This document shows, in pieces, positions 11,831-24,510 of a DNA stretch of 64,000 bases. Under the pieces are notes generated by a model, which saw nothing but the letters and a program-made list of their open reading frames with translations, was not told the origin of the DNA and made no database searches. Numbering within the stretch: position 1 is the stretch's first letter; every line of letters starts with the position of its first letter. The DNA comes from Tethya wilhelma (Eukaryota; Porifera; Demospongiae; Tethyida; Tethyidae), in assembly GCA_964030475.1 (NCBI GenBank), contig CAXIPT010000010.1, forward strand, positions 130,177-194,176. Direction: 5' to 3'. The position numbers and the translations under genes are program-made.

Positions 11831-14800
11831 ATGTCAACAGCTATTCTGCTAGCCTGTACTATCATACTGATAGGCAGCTGTGCAACCTTAGCAACAGGAG
11901 CACCTCAAAATGGAAATTACAAACACATTGGGAACAAGGATTATGTACAGCAAGGAATTAATCTACGCCCAATGGAACAAGGAAAAGTCGTCTACAACCC
12001 CTATGTCCCTGACTCCAGCAAGCCTCTCTGTGTTGGTAAGTCATGTTTTGAATCAGCTGAAGTTATGCAAGCAGATGCGCTTTCGATTGTCACGGGATAT
12101 GTTGGCATTGGATACAACTTGCTGAAGGGAAACCCCGAGGGTGAATTTGACCGTGGTGCAATAGATCCTGGTCTTCTGGTTACAAGAAAAATCTTTGAGT
12201 ACACATATGATGAGGGGAAGCAAGCAAATTATCTAAATTCAGAAAACAGTGTTCCTGATCAAGTTGATTTTCAAGCATTCTTTGGAGAATCTACAAGCTA
12301 TACACTGAGAGCATACAGTGGAGAAAAGAGCTACCAGAGCCAGCTATCAGTCAGTGTGGAGGCTGAAGGTATATACATGTTGCACGCATGCACAACTTTG
12401 CTGCATGCAGTCACAGATTACACTAGCTAAGATAAAGAGGTATTGAGTGATCACCTGGATTGATCTCTATTGTTAGATGTTTGACATGATACATGCATTG
12501 CAGCAATATGTATATATATATATATAACATGTGTCTGCATGACTATTTTTTCATGGCAGAGTCGTGCAACTAATAACAAGTAGTGAAAATTTTGCAAAAA
12601 ATTAATAAGCAATGTATAGGAATGGGCAGTGTGCAATTAATGAAAAAAGGCAAGACTTGGAACTTCGGCACATATGACTACACTTGAATCATTTTTAGTC
12701 TCATAGCCCCCAGAGGCGTGGTGTAATTCTCAGCCACGGTCAGTAGTCATGCATGCAATCATTTGGTTAATTGGGATGAAGTATCAGTATAGGCATGCAG
12801 GCAAATCTAATTTGTTAGATCAGAAGACTTGTGCATAAAGTATAGTCATGTGCCGAAGTTCCAAGTGTTGCCTTGTTTCATTGCTTTTTACTGCACATGC
12901 GTCAGCCCATTCCTACACTCAGTCTGCTTATTTTTGCAAAATTTTACTACTTGTCAGTCTCTGAAAAAAGTAGGAAATTAACTGTATATGAATGTATTAC
13001 GCGCATGTGCAAATTGTTAATTTTAATATTTTTACTTTACATTCTGCGGAGAAAACCATCAAATTTTTTTGACTGTCAATATTTCCGGCTATAATTATAC
13101 GGTATTGAGAAAAAACTGTATAGTATTTTGGCCAATTTTGTTGTCAAAATTAACATGCACTATACTGAAGATCATCAATATCAAATGCTCAAGACATTTT
13201 AATGTACTATGTGTACACTAGTTTAATATAATTCATGCAGGAAGCTACGAAGGCTTTGACTTTTCACTAAGTGCTGGAATGGAATCGGCAAGAATTGATA
13301 CAGAGGAGAAACAGAGAGTGAACATTGACAATGAAGAGATCAGTGTTGAAGGCAGGGTTCGCTATCTAGACGAAAATAAGGATGATGCAGCATACAAAGT
13401 AACAAAAAGCTTCTACAATGCCATCAAGGACATAACAGTGCAAGGATGGGATGAGAGTACCTACTACAACTTTATCAACAATTGGGGAACGGTATACATG
13501 TGGCAGTCACGGGTAGAAAGGGAACATTATTTCGTTTTAAGATGAGTTTGATTAACATATTAATTAAGGTTAATTCTTAATGGTTAACTATTTGAGTTAA
13601 AACTTTGTAGAATGGTTAATTGAACGACAAGGTTGCCTGAGGATACACTACACTGTTAAAAATAGTGTGTCCACATTACTGTTTAGATTTTACAAACTAT
13701 ATATATATAGTGTGTTAAACAACACCCTTTTCTGTTGCCATGGATGGAAATATTTGATGTGGTTTAAGTTCAAAGAAGCATATCTTCATGTGGATTAACT
13801 TTTCTGGGGATTGAATACTGAAATATTAATTTTCAACATCCAAAGAAGCTTTTGAGTTTACTTTGTAATACATTATCATGCTTAAATGCACATTTAAGAT
13901 TTACACACTTTAGGTGTGTTAAATTTAAAGTGCATGGTTTAACAGTGTAGCTATTATAGGGAGATGTAAAGCAGCAAACAAGTTGGCAGAATTTATATAC
14001 TAGGGATAATGTTCCACTTCTAACTGTGACTGCCACATAATTATAAAGCTATTACTGTAAAATCTTATTATGCAAGTTTACTACTAAAACCAAATTAAGA
14101 CTGTAAATATAGGGACTAATTTAAAAACACTACAAATAAATGGGTGGTGCTGTAAAAGTGTTGGAACAAGCTATAGGCATGTCTCAATTTTGGGCACATG
14201 CATGACTACTTGAATTCCTTTGCATTTTTGATCCGTCAATTTTTGTCGTAAAATTAATGGTTCAAAAATTATCAGTCTGTAAATGAATTCATCAACAACA
14301 TGCAGTTATATCACATAATTATACTAATGTTTCAAATTCATGCCAATCTTATCACTAGGCTAAATACGTAGTGGAATAAAGTATAGCAGGAATGCAGGAT
14401 TAGATTAAACTAGCTGGACAAGACTAGAAGACAAAAAATAGTCATGTGCCTAAATATGTTTTGTTCCAATACTTTTTACAGCATTGCTAATTCCTACACT
14501 TTTTTTTCGAAATTTTTACTATTAAATAATTTTATTCATTCACATTTTTCAGCACAACAGCGTGAGAACTTAAGAGACTAGTTATAGTTCAAAAGCTTGA
14601 GTAGCAGCTACATGCTAGAGTAATTAACCTACATGTGCATTAAATGCCACGCAGAGATATACAGATAATGACCTTTGAACTCTACTTACAAAAAGTTTAA
14701 TGGCTACATTGAGGTACATGAATTTATTAAGGAATGTATAGTTCCCTTGAAAAGCTAGGACTTATCTTGTGCTGTCAAAGTTGGCTTAACACTTTCTGGT

Positions 14801-17365
14801 TCTTTAACCGTGTTCAAGTAAGTCTAGCTGTTAGTACGTACTGAGCTATGCGTATAGGCGTATGTATATATTAAGTACGTTAGAACAAAAAATTATGGCT
14901 TTCCACTAGCACTTATTTTCTATGTGTGTGTCCAGTGAAGTTTTTATGGGTTTCAGGCCTTGCATGCAGTTGGTAATCTGTTGGGGAGAGCCTTTGAGCA
15001 AGTTTGAGGGCTTAACAGTGCTAGATTTTTATGGTAATAAAGTAAAACATTTTGTATACTGGATCTATATGAGACATGCATGTGGCCCATTCCTGCAATA
15101 CGTAGTATACCATAATTATGTATGATAAAAAGCCTTAAAATGTGTTTAGTATTCAGTCTATGTATGGAACACAATTATGTTTTTTCAGCTTGCATTGCAT
15201 TCAATTGCATGTGAATGATTATAGCCGGTTTGAATTAATTTTGTTATTATAATTATTTAATTTTCTTCAGCACATAGTGATGGTGGCTGACGTAGGAACA
15301 AGGAAAATCAGTCGGTCTTATTTTTCCTATTCTGAAACTTACTCTTATTTATTGGAAAAGGTATTGCATTAATTATTTAGACTATTTTGAACAGAACCAT
15401 AACGTCAATTATTTCTTTGTACAGGCCTGCATGCATGATCTTTAATGTTTTTCCCCTCTATTAGAATAGTGCTGGCATCTCAGCAGGTGGATCCTACGCA
15501 GGATTTAGTTCATCATTTTCAGTTGATATTGAGTCCCTAAACAAACAAATAGACTCGAACTCTCAACAAGAAGAACGGATAACAACCTTCACTCAGGGAA
15601 AAGAAAATCAACCATTTCCAGTCCACATTGTGTTGAAACCAATCACTGATGCTCTTGCACCGGAGTATTGGAATGATCTACCAAACGGTGACACTTATGA
15701 GTCTCTGAGGATTGCTGACAAGCTTGAATATATCAAACGAGCTCGTTTGGAATATCCTGACTATCTACGACTCTCACAAGTTACAGGTATAATATTTTTT
15801 GAGATCTAAATGCATGACAAAATTTAATATTGAAAATTAAGCCAAATACTATGCATGGTCATGCCAAGAGTGCATAAGAGGAGGAAGAGTATCTAACTAG
15901 AGTAAACCAGAGGAGGTACGACACGAGTGCGCCTTTGTTGAGCTGGCAAGTCTGTTAATTACATTTCAATCATGTGACCACAATCACAATGAGAGTTGAT
16001 CATGCACGTACACCTCGTTTGCCAGCTCAGCAAAGGCACACTCGTGTCGTACCTCCTCTGATAGTAAACACTGTTGGGAAAGTAACGTGACTTTGGGGCG
16101 TTTGCACGTGAGCAAAATTGCAAACTCTCGTAATACTCGCATTTATTTACAGACTTGCTGAATCAGCAAAACATGGCCTAAAAATATTTGAGCGCTTCTT
16201 GGCTCTGAGTCTGAGATGACTATTGGCTGTAAAGTGGAAGTGGGAGCTTGTGAAAAACAGAGCAAAAAGGAGATAGCAAGTCGATCCTATACCTTTATTT
16301 CCAGACCATCTTCAACTTCTGCCAATTTTAATTTAATTTGTGGGTCTGATTTGGTTTATGGAAAAGAATTAAACCCTTAATTGTTGGAGCATACAGCTGC
16401 GAGTTATATAAATGTGCATCAACGTAAGTTGTCATTGAATCCTTGAGTAACGTGACTGGCCAATCTCCCTCAATGCGATTTCCTAATTAAATTGTCATGA
16501 ACAGAATGCCATAGATAAACATTTTGTCTTGTGTCTATGGGACGTTCAGCCCATTTCTACTTATATTACATACTACCATAAGTACGTATAATACGATGTA
16601 CAATACGATGCATGCACAGACCCTTTAATCCAGATTCCTAATGCCTGGCCTGATGGTAAATATGCATTGATATCACCAAAGTCTGGATGCCCAAGTGGGT
16701 GGAGTGAGGGACGGAGATACCAGGACACCGAAGATAGCGGCCCAAACAACTATTGGTCTTCATCACTTCCTGATCTACTCGCAGGCTCCTTCAACAAGAA
16801 CAATCTTGAGCTATACTATTGTGTCAAAGGTGACTCTGCAACTAATTTTGGACTAGAATGGCCAAAGGGAAGCTACTGCATCGCTAGATCCGGTGGATCC
16901 TGTCAGAGTGGCTTCTCTACTGGTAGCATAAAATGGGACGATGAAGACACCTCCAATGACAACGGTAAATTTGGGATTTTGCCTGATGGTTCATATAACA
17001 AAGATACCAAAATCGAGTACTGCTGCCGTAACGATGAACGTCCCGAAGTTGCCATCAATCTTCCAACAGACCAACCTTTTGTTCTTTTCCGCTATGGAGG
17101 CACTTGTCAGGAAGTCAATGATATGTCTGTTGAAAGCATCAACCTCCGATTTGATAATGAAGATAGCTTTAATGACGATGATTGCAGTGATGCTACACCT
17201 GATAACTGCGACGAGAGTGACTCAGACCAAGTATTGCATTTCTGCTACTATAGAAAAATTGTCACCAATTCAGGTTCAAACTTTATCAATAAACTGATAC
17301 AAGATCTGGTCAAAAGTCCTCTTAGACGCCGCTTTCCTTTCCCTATCTCTCTCTCAGGCAAGTAG
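11831..17365 (+). CDS. Apextrin-like secreted protein (MACPF domain plus ApeC domain)
   Basis: Five exons with consistent phase give 648 codons: 11831-12368, 13241-13491, 15271-15360, 15465-15786, 16620-17365. All introns are GT-AG (for example GAAG/GTATAT, TGCAG/GAAGC). The N-terminus is a signal peptide (about 23 residues, hydrophobic core ILLACTIILIG). Exons 1-4 match the MACPF pore-forming fold: GYVGIGYNLLKGNPEG near residue 95, and the core signature around NNWGTHIV spanning the exon 2/3 junction. Exon 5 carries the Cys-rich apextrin C-terminal (ApeC) domain, beginning GCPSGWSEGRRYQDTEDSGP and followed by GSYCIARSGGSCQSGF. Proteins of this architecture in sea urchins, amphioxus and sponges are secreted and linked to innate defence or development; the role here is inferred. 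The family GG after the WGTH motif is not obvious. The introns hold several MITEs. Confidence 0.88.
12576..12954. mobile_element. Fold-back MITE in intron 1 of the apextrin-like gene
   Basis: Inverted arms (ACAAGTAGTGAAAATTTTGC and its reverse at the right end, both with GGAATGGGC and the GGCACAT..GAC phrase) match the fold-back part of the element at 2317-2706. Confidence 0.8.
14135..14525. mobile_element. Diverged fold-back MITE in intron 2 of the apextrin-like gene
   Basis: Same family as 2317-2706, with GTGCTGTAAAA on the left and TTTTTACAGCATTGC on the right. The left arm reads CACATGCATGACTACTT where other copies read CACATGACTACTT. The sequence after it (about 14580-14860) resembles the internal part of the 44 kb and 48 kb composite elements. 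Confidence 0.65.
15908..16060. mobile_element. 153-bp hAT-like fold-back MITE in intron 4
   Basis: CAGAGGAGGTACGACACGAG at the left is matched by its reverse complement at the right, and arms of about 40 bp contain TGAGCTGGCAA. AGTAAAC occurs just outside both ends (15901-15907 and 16063-16069), possibly a target duplication. CAGAGG ends suit hAT. Confidence 0.7.
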
Positions 17366-18500
17366 TGAAAGCCTGCAGGCACTATAGAAATGCTCATAAC
17401 AATGAATACAATAGGTTGACTATAGTACTCAATAGTGTATGTACAGTTGGCAATTTTTTTTATCAAGTTTTTTTTTTGGACATCCTTGTGTGCTATTATA
17501 TTATATTCGTATAGTGCCTGCATGTATCTAGCTATTATAGGAGAGACAGTATATAGCTCAGTGATATTATATAGACTAATAATTATTAGTAGTGAGTTAG
17601 CTCAATTATTATAATTTTAATAAGTGTCTGCATTATGAGTTTGTGATTAAGCAATCATAATTATTACAGTAAAAATTTAAAGGGTGTAGGAATGGGCAGT
17701 GCTGGAAAAAGCAATAAAACAAGGTATGTCTCAATTTCAGCACATGACTCGAGTAACTCAGGAACCAAGCATATAATATACTAGCTAGAGATTTTTGAGG
17801 AGTACAAATTTCACATTGCATTCATGAAGACTTCCCGGGTGGAAATGAGAGCGGAACGCTGATAAACCAAGAGAAAAACTAGCTAACAGTTACTAACACC
17901 TTTGTAAGGCGTGTAGACATGGCTACTTACAGCGTACACAAAACGCCTGCATGAGCTACAAGAGTAGCAGAGCTCTGACTTGAACTGAGACAGCAAATGG
18001 GTTGAGTCAATTTCAACCTCGGGGTAGCGTTTGTATTAAGTACAGTTTAGCTGTTTTTCTTTGTCAAAGACTCCATTTTTGGATTATGGTAAGCCAAAAA
18101 ATTATGTTTTTTCAAGCATATAATGTAAAAAAAAGCACTGTTGTAGCAGTGCGTCTAGCGATAATAATTTCTGTATGTCTGTGAATCAGCAAACTTAGCA
18201 TGCATGGCTTGAATCTAGGCTAGAAGAGCTATATAGCTCAGTCTTGTTTTTTATCACCATGAAAGCTGTGAAAAAAATCACTGAAAACGGTGGTTTTACT
18301 CCAAAAACCAGGCTGGCACAAACACCACCCCACGTGGGTATTTGGCAGATTTATCCACGAAACCACGGTAGTTACACAGTAAACCGAGCAACCGGCAAAA
18401 AGTCTTACTCTTCTAAAACTTCTATATAGGTATTATAATACGGTACATTACATTTCTCTACATAATGATCCTTTATCTACAGCTCCACACACACCTACAC
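17366..18500. other. Intergenic, with half a MITE
   Basis: Contains a single arm of the GTAGGAATGGGCAGTGCTG family at about 17665-17755. I see no supported gene; short frames at 18002-18429 have no splice or domain support. Confidence 0.5.
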
Positions 18501-19862
18501 CGGGAAAGGTTCGGCCTCTCTGATGACCTGGCCACCTCCACCATCCTCTCCACTGTGCTCCTGGTCATGGTCTGCATGCCCTCAGGAGGCATACAGTCCA
18601 CATAGAGGTGGTACCTCAGCAAGGCCTCCGTCTTTTGCCTGAACAATGATCAAGACATGACAACAATCAATTCAAAGAGTGGATAACAAAATTAATTATT
18701 GCATGGTTTATTACCAGGCTATTTCCCTGTAATAGTAACTGAAAACAAAGAAAGGAGAAAGAGCCTGTTTGTAGAAAAAAAATACAGAGTGCTCAGACAT
18801 GATAAAAACTTTCTAGTGACTCTCTTCAACAGGACACTGAGGCCAAATGATTTGTGTGATTCTCCACACCGAACTTTCTCTTTTTTGTAGACTTCAACAG
18901 ATACTATCAAGGGGAGAGAGCCTGCATGGGAACAAAATTTTGGCTAACCAACTGACCTTGTCTGGTATATGAAAGAAGTAGCCTATACAAAAACTGGTGT
19001 ATTCAATATAATCTCTCTACAGGCTCAATTAAATTAAGCACATATGCTTCTGCACACCAAATTTTCTCACTGCTATACATTTCAGTTACTCTTCACAAAA
19101 AGGGAGCCTGGAAACAAGGCTAACCATCTGACCTTGTCATGTGGGGGTGAGCCACCCTAAGAGCAATTAAACACTGTGGGATCTTCAGCTGCAAACATGA
19201 GCCTCACTCGAGGCACCCAGTAGTTGATGTGGTCCTCACAGCCCGGTGACTCCTGGCCATATGCAGTGCTGGGAGGAGCAACCTCATCATGGTCACTGAC
19301 CTTGCCAGCTGACTGAGTTGGGGCACCCTAAAGGAGGACACAATGGGTAGGTTACTGTAACATTGATAACCATGAAAGAGTGTACATGTATACAGAACAT
19401 AACAGCTATAGAGGACAGCAATTCTGGAATATTTCGCTGCATGCCTTTATATTGTAGTTTGAGGTAACAGTGCATTGGACAAGACTGAACAATATTAGCG
19501 ACCACTTCTTATGTGTATTTCCTTCACCAAACAGCAGAAATAGACATAGTGATATTAAATCCAAATGACAAATTTACAGTATAATTATGTGCATGGTTGA
19601 TACTAGCAAAACAGACTTCACTCCTAACCCCCCACCTGTGTCTTAGCCCCCTTGGCCGGGTGCTGCCCTCCTCGATCTCCTCATGCACTCTCACTGCCAC
19701 TGCCACTACTGCTGCTGGTGGAGGAGCTAGACTCCAGTTTACCAGAGCCTCTCTTTGAACTGGTCTCTAAGATGTGCTCTGGTACATGGACCCTCTTCAC
19801 ATGCATGGTAGAGCTTGGTCTCGGGGTCATAGTCCATCATACCAACATCCACCCATTCATAC
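18501..19862 (-). pseudogene. Three consecutive exons of a dynein heavy-chain-like gene, broken
   Basis: Minus-strand exons with matching phases: 19862-19636, 19327-19133 and 18638-18501. The first repeats the exon at 94-310 (YEWVDVGMMDYDPE). The second encodes CEDHINYWVPRVRLMFAAED. The third encodes TEALLRYHLYVDCMPPEG. The order and motifs suit the N-terminal tail of an axonemal dynein heavy chain of DNAH1 type (recalled similarity, not tested). The first exon has an extra CATG (CACATGCATGG against CACATGG at 251), and the second loses two bases before RVA, giving a stop; the other copy at 62601-62795 keeps that part. No further exons are recognisable on either side before the neighbouring genes, so this is a fragment left by duplication. 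Confidence 0.55.
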
Positions 19863-20661
19863 CTGCACAGGAAGGAGGGACAGCAAGGGATTAGTAGGGG
19901 AGATTTCAGAAAGTGGGGTTAGGTGAGATTCAGTACCTTGGGCCAAGATGTGTTCTTGAGGTAGGACTCTTCTGAGGTGGAGGGAGGGGGTTGCTCTTGG
20001 TACCAGGGGACTTGTACCGACCTAAGGGAAGGAAATATAGATATAAAGATGAGTTTTACCCTCTCCAGTGTCATGCATAATATTTGTATTTTTTACACTG
20101 GAAACAGTTTCTCAATGACTACCAGAAAGGTGAATTCACAACAAATCAAAATACCACATGTCCACAAAAAAAAATTTTTCTGCCATACCATGACAAAATC
20201 AGTTAATTTTCCCATCTCAAAATTACTGTACTTTTGATAAAAGGGACAACTCAAAGAAACTGAAAGTGTTTGCGTGGATGGGTTTGTGTGTGCAGTTCAT
20301 GGAGCCTGGAGGTTTGATACGAAATAATACATGTATTTCTTAGGCAACCGATTCATGCTCACATGAGTCCGTACACTAACATCAGTCATTGTATACAATT
20401 GTAATGTCCGTGCACAAAATAAATTCCTTTGATCTACATCAATATGCTTCAATGCAAGAGCTGACTCATCTGTTGGCTAGTAAAATTTTGTACATGAATA
20501 AACATAATGAGACTTAGAAGTCAATCAATCAAACATGCTATGACAGTATAACCTATACACGTCAGAGCATAACACATCACAGAACAGATTGAAATTTTAA
20601 GTCACAAATCGACCTAGTCAACAACTAACAGCTTGAGATACTTGAATAGTGTTCAAATTAA
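19557..20661 (+). repeat. Duplicated block including upstream copy D
   Basis: Starts TAAATCCAAATGACAAATTT, identical to the first bases of the window, and follows 1-1232 throughout. It thus includes the dynein-like exon on minus and the upstream region of the intact membrane-protein gene. Confidence 0.85.
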
Positions 20662-22488
20662 ATGATGCTTTGTTGCATTCTAGTGATAGCTCTGGCTGCT
20701 TCAGTACGAGCTTATATAATGGAAAGTTCTGATCACAGTTGTCCAATTTGGAGCGTTCCAAGTCCCGATGATACTTGCACTTGTGGATCGTCGGTTCATG
20801 ACACACTTACGTGTAAAGACGGCGATACTCTTGTATTATTTCCATTTTGCTACTGTATTTCACTCTACCCTAAATATAATGAAGATCTACTCAAGTCCCC
20901 AGTCATTGGCTACTGCATTCAAAGGTGCTACATTCCACTACACAGTGAAACCAGATACTTATATGGTATATCTAAGATAATAGTGAACAGCAGCTACAGT
21001 AATGACTCTAAAGAAATCAACCGTGCTCTCTGCAGTGATCTTCAAATGAATCGAACTGGACTAATGTGTGGCAGTTGTGACTATGACACTGGTTATGCAC
21101 CTCCAGTCTACTCTTACAGTTCCTACTGCGTAAACTCTACTGGAGACTACAACTGGAAATGGTTGGAGTACATTGGTGTGGCATATCTACCACTGACTGT
21201 GCTATATCTCTTCGTAGTAATATTTAGGATTTCAGTGATTTCACCTAGGCTTCATGGCTTTGTTACAACATGTCAAATAATGACATCACCAAATTTGTTA
21301 CGATGGCTATATGTTAAAATTTTTGACAATAATAAAGAAACATATACTACAAAAGTTAGCTTAAAGATATTGTTTGACTTCTACAGCATTTGGAACCTTG
21401 ATTTCTTTCGAGCTTTGTATCCTCCATTTTGTATCCACCCTAACATGAGCACCCTTGGGACTCGTGCTCTTGACTATGGTGTGGCCATCTATCCTCTACT
21501 GTTGATTGTACTCACATACATCTTGGTAACACTTCACGACCGTTACATATTCTTTGTACGACTGTGGAGGCCTTTCTACAAGTGCTTTAGGTTCTTACGT
21601 AATGAGTGGGACCTTAAGACATCTCTTGTGAGCGCTTTTGCAACTTTCATTCTTTTGTCATATGTAAAGATCTTGAATGTTTCAATGGATCTTCTCACTC
21701 TACTAACAGTGTATGATTGGTATGGAAATGAAGTAAGCAAACCTCTCTTAAAGCTAGATGCGACAGTTGAGTATTTTGGGAAGGATCACTTGCCTTATGC
21801 CTTAATGGCAATATTTATGTGTTCAGTGTTCAATGTTCTGCCATTGCTTCTCTTATGCTTGTACCCTTGTCGATGTTTTCACAAGGCTTTGAACTACTTC
21901 AACCTACACAGCCATAGAGTGCACACCTTTGTAGAGGTCTTTCAGGGCTGCTTCAAAACACATCCTCGAGACTACAGACACTTTGCTGCTGTGTACATTT
22001 TCGTGAGGTTCATCAATATAGTCATTTCTTCTCTTGCACCAGTCATCTTCTACCTGGTGATAGGAGGCACTATAATGCTAGCTAATGCGATTGCTCTTGC
22101 TGTCTTTAAACCATACAAATCAAACATGGCAAACACTATTGATATTATCCTTTTTTCAATTTTGAGTTTAACCTTTTATTCTATTCCCTTGGTGGATCTA
22201 GTCAGACTTGCAACTTGGCATAAATACAAAAATATGTATGACATATTTTTGTATGCGTCAGGAATATGCCACCTACTGTTTAGTGTTGGTATTCTGCTCT
22301 ATCCACTTCAGCCCAAAAAGCTTAAGACCTTTTGTTTGTCAACCTTCCAGTGGGTGAAAAGTCAAGCAATGTTGAGTCAAAGCCCAACCCCAACTGAAGA
22401 GTCCCCACTACTGTCTACTGCAAGCCACCAAGACCACAGTCTCAGTGCTCCCACTACGATAACAATTGATGTAAGAAAATTATCCTGA
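20662..22488 (+). CDS. Orphan secreted-leader, Cys-rich, multi-pass membrane protein
   Basis: A single uninterrupted frame of 608 residues with no intron. Residues 1-17 form a signal peptide (MMLCCILVIALAASVRA). An ectodomain to about residue 165 has many Cys, N-glycosylation sites (NSS, NDS, NRT, NST) and the motif MNRTGLMCGSCDYDTGYAPP. Then come about seven to nine hydrophobic segments, with basic FVRLWRPFYKCFRFLRNEWD between them and VEVFQGCFKTHPRDYRHFAA before the last cluster. The cytoplasmic tail is Ser/Thr/Pro-rich. R-T-G-L-x-CGxC ectodomains joined to TRP-like membrane regions of this form are, to my knowledge, abundant in sponges and uncharacterised; a receptor or channel role is only a guess. 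The start at 20662 is a double ATG. A broken tandem copy is at 3045-4846. Confidence 0.85.
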   Translation: MMLCCILVIALAASVRAYIMESSDHSCPIWSVPSPDDTCTCGSSVHDTLTCKDGDTLVLFPFCYCISLYPKYNEDLLKSPVIGYCIQRCYIPLHSETRYLYGISKIIVNSSYSNDSKEINRALCSDLQMNRTGLMCGSCDYDTGYAPPVYSYSSYCVNSTGDYNWKWLEYIGVAYLPLTVLYLFVVIFRISVISPRLHGFVTTCQIMTSPNLLRWLYVKIFDNNKETYTTKVSLKILFDFYSIWNLDFFRALYPPFCIHPNMSTLGTRALDYGVAIYPLLLIVLTYILVTLHDRYIFFVRLWRPFYKCFRFLRNEWDLKTSLVSAFATFILLSYVKILNVSMDLLTLLTVYDWYGNEVSKPLLKLDATVEYFGKDHLPYALMAIFMCSVFNVLPLLLLCLYPCRCFHKALNYFNLHSHRVHTFVEVFQGCFKTHPRDYRHFAAVYIFVRFINIVISSLAPVIFYLVIGGTIMLANAIALAVFKPYKSNMANTIDIILFSILSLTFYSIPLVDLVRLATWHKYKNMYDIFLYASGICHLLFSVGILLYPLQPKKLKTFCLSTFQWVKSQAMLSQSPTPTEESPLLSTASHQDHSLSAPTTITIDVRKLS

Positions 22489-23114
22489 TAACAAACAGTG
22501 GATAAAACCTGTTGCTGTTTATAATGTAGTCACATAGACAGACCCAGTTAGTACAATGTAGCCCTGTAGTTTAGTAACACAAAAGAAAAACTATACATTA
22601 GGAAATTTTTTCCAAAAAATTGTTTCGTTTGTTTAATTTCTCAATCTTGATGTATATTGCACTAATTTCAACTTTTAATTTTATCGTGTGGAAAAAAAAG
22701 TTTTCCTGTACAAATTTTCTGATCTAAAGTACATTTTGTAATAGATTCTTTTTGTGTTACAATTTCATTTCACTAACAACTAAAAAGACTGTTCATTAGC
22801 ATCAATTTGGAATGAAATAACATTTAGTATTTAATAATTTCACCTATGATCATGCACACAGGCATCACTAGTTATCATTAGCTATAAATAGATGAAGTCA
22901 AATAAGTATAAGATGGCCACAAATCAATTATAATTATAATTATTACTACTACTTTGATATTAACTTATGGGACCATTTGTCCATGATTAATATACATAAT
23001 TATACCAAATATGTAAGAATATCTAGATGGTTAGAGCATATCCTCTTGCAGACATGCAGTCTGTAATCAAACATTATCTAGCAATCTGAGACATTTAAGT
23101 CTCGTTTCAATCTA
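22489..23114. other. Intergenic, no gene seen
   Basis: AT-rich 3' flank of the membrane-protein gene; no clear AATAAA signal close to the stop. Nothing else recognised. Confidence 0.45.
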
Positions 23115-23255
23115 AAGGGACAACTCAAAAGTGGTCGCGTGGTATATGAGTGTAGGGGTTTAGAGCCGGGAGATTAAATATTTCTCAGACAACTGAGTCA
23201 TGGCCACATGTATCGATACACAAACATCAGGCATTATGTATACGTTAGTGACCTA
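23115..23255 (+). repeat. Relic of the upstream block
   Basis: AAAGGGACAACTCAAA, TTTCTCAGACAACTGAGTCATG and ACACAAACATCAGGCATT follow the order seen in copies A, C and D, but no start codon or gene body follows. Confidence 0.55.
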
Positions 23256-23849
23256 GCCTGAGGGTGACTTAGAAGCACAAAGATTGCTTGTTACAGTACC
23301 CCAAGGACAGTATACAAGTATTCTGAGGGCTTCTAAATTGCCAATAACCGTAGGCCTGCTCACTAACTGGCTTATAAAATGCATCACTTCCTTAGTAACC
23401 TACTGTGCTGTATAGTAACGTAATGTCAATCTGTCGGAAGTTTTCAATCATTTTTGACTTGTGACGAACAAACGAAGATTCAAGTTAAACTTCAAAAGTT
23501 TTCTGGTAAAGATTGAGTTTTCTGGCAACATAGAGACGTTTTTTGACACAGCTGCAGTAGCTACACACTCACTTGATCACGGATTTTTCCAAAATGAATC
23601 CAAGAAGGGAGTAACCAGCTCTAAGGTCAAGTGCAGGGCCATAAGGTTTGCACCTGCTAGCGTTGCAAGGTAGAGAGTCTGCTACTGAGACGATTAACAT
23701 TCATTAAACCTCAGCGCGTGCGTAGCATGTGCAGAGGATTACAGTAGTCGTTTTGTCCGTCTGTCCCATCGAAATCTCAAGAAAGACAGCTCTAGCAAAA
23801 AAAAGAATGGTACTTACGTTCATAAAACTGAATGATTTTGTAAAATTAC

Positions 23850-24004
23850 ATTTTCTGCTCTCCAAAACACTGTAGTTGCTGAGATTTGAGGCTTTTGTGC
23901 TTCTTTGGGCGCTAAGCTTCGAGACCACGCCTATTAATCTAGTGTGCGTTATCTAGAAATCTGAATTCAGTAATGCTCACTGCATGAAGATGCTGTTTGA
24001 TCAG

Positions 24005-24037
<33 letters not shown>

Positions 24038-24510
24038 TGCTACGTTGGTCATTGTTGTTTGGCAAGTCAGACAGGAGTTGGCTGCTTTCTATGCAAGCAT
24101 ATTATAATGTATAGATATTTCAGTGTGGCTGGCTATTGGCTGTATGCTCCCACTGAGTATTTTGTTCCCACACCAGCTGAGCACTCTAGTAGTAGGTTAG
24201 TTATGTGTTTTGTATCAATGCTCTCAGGCTGACTGGCATAGATAGCTTCATACTAGCTACAGCTGAGCATTCAATTTGCAAGTACTACAAGCGTCAAAAG
24301 CATATTCAGTTCCTAACAGAGGTTTAAATATTCTAACTAGGCTGACAACACCTCAATAGATCCGTAGTTGCAGCAGGCTAGAATTTGCAGGCAGACACCT
24401 CTCAGTGGACCGTGCTAGTCATAGGTCACGCATACATGTTTAGTTGTGCATGCTAGTTAGATGCGCCGAGGCTTATGCACCTTGGTGCTTTCATTCTTTT
24501 GGTGATCATT
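23850..24510. repeat. Dispersed repeat, inverted copy of 10015-10515
   Basis: Its reverse complement follows 10015-10515 with indels. It contains a CTG trinucleotide run at about 24006-24034. Confidence 0.7.

Noticed and set aside
15908..16060. Hairpin considered as a structured RNA gene
   Set aside because: CAGAGG termini and flanking AGTAAAC repeats fit a MITE better.
23984..24232. Frame with a poly-Cys stretch
   Set aside because: Produced by a CTG trinucleotide run inside a dispersed repeat.
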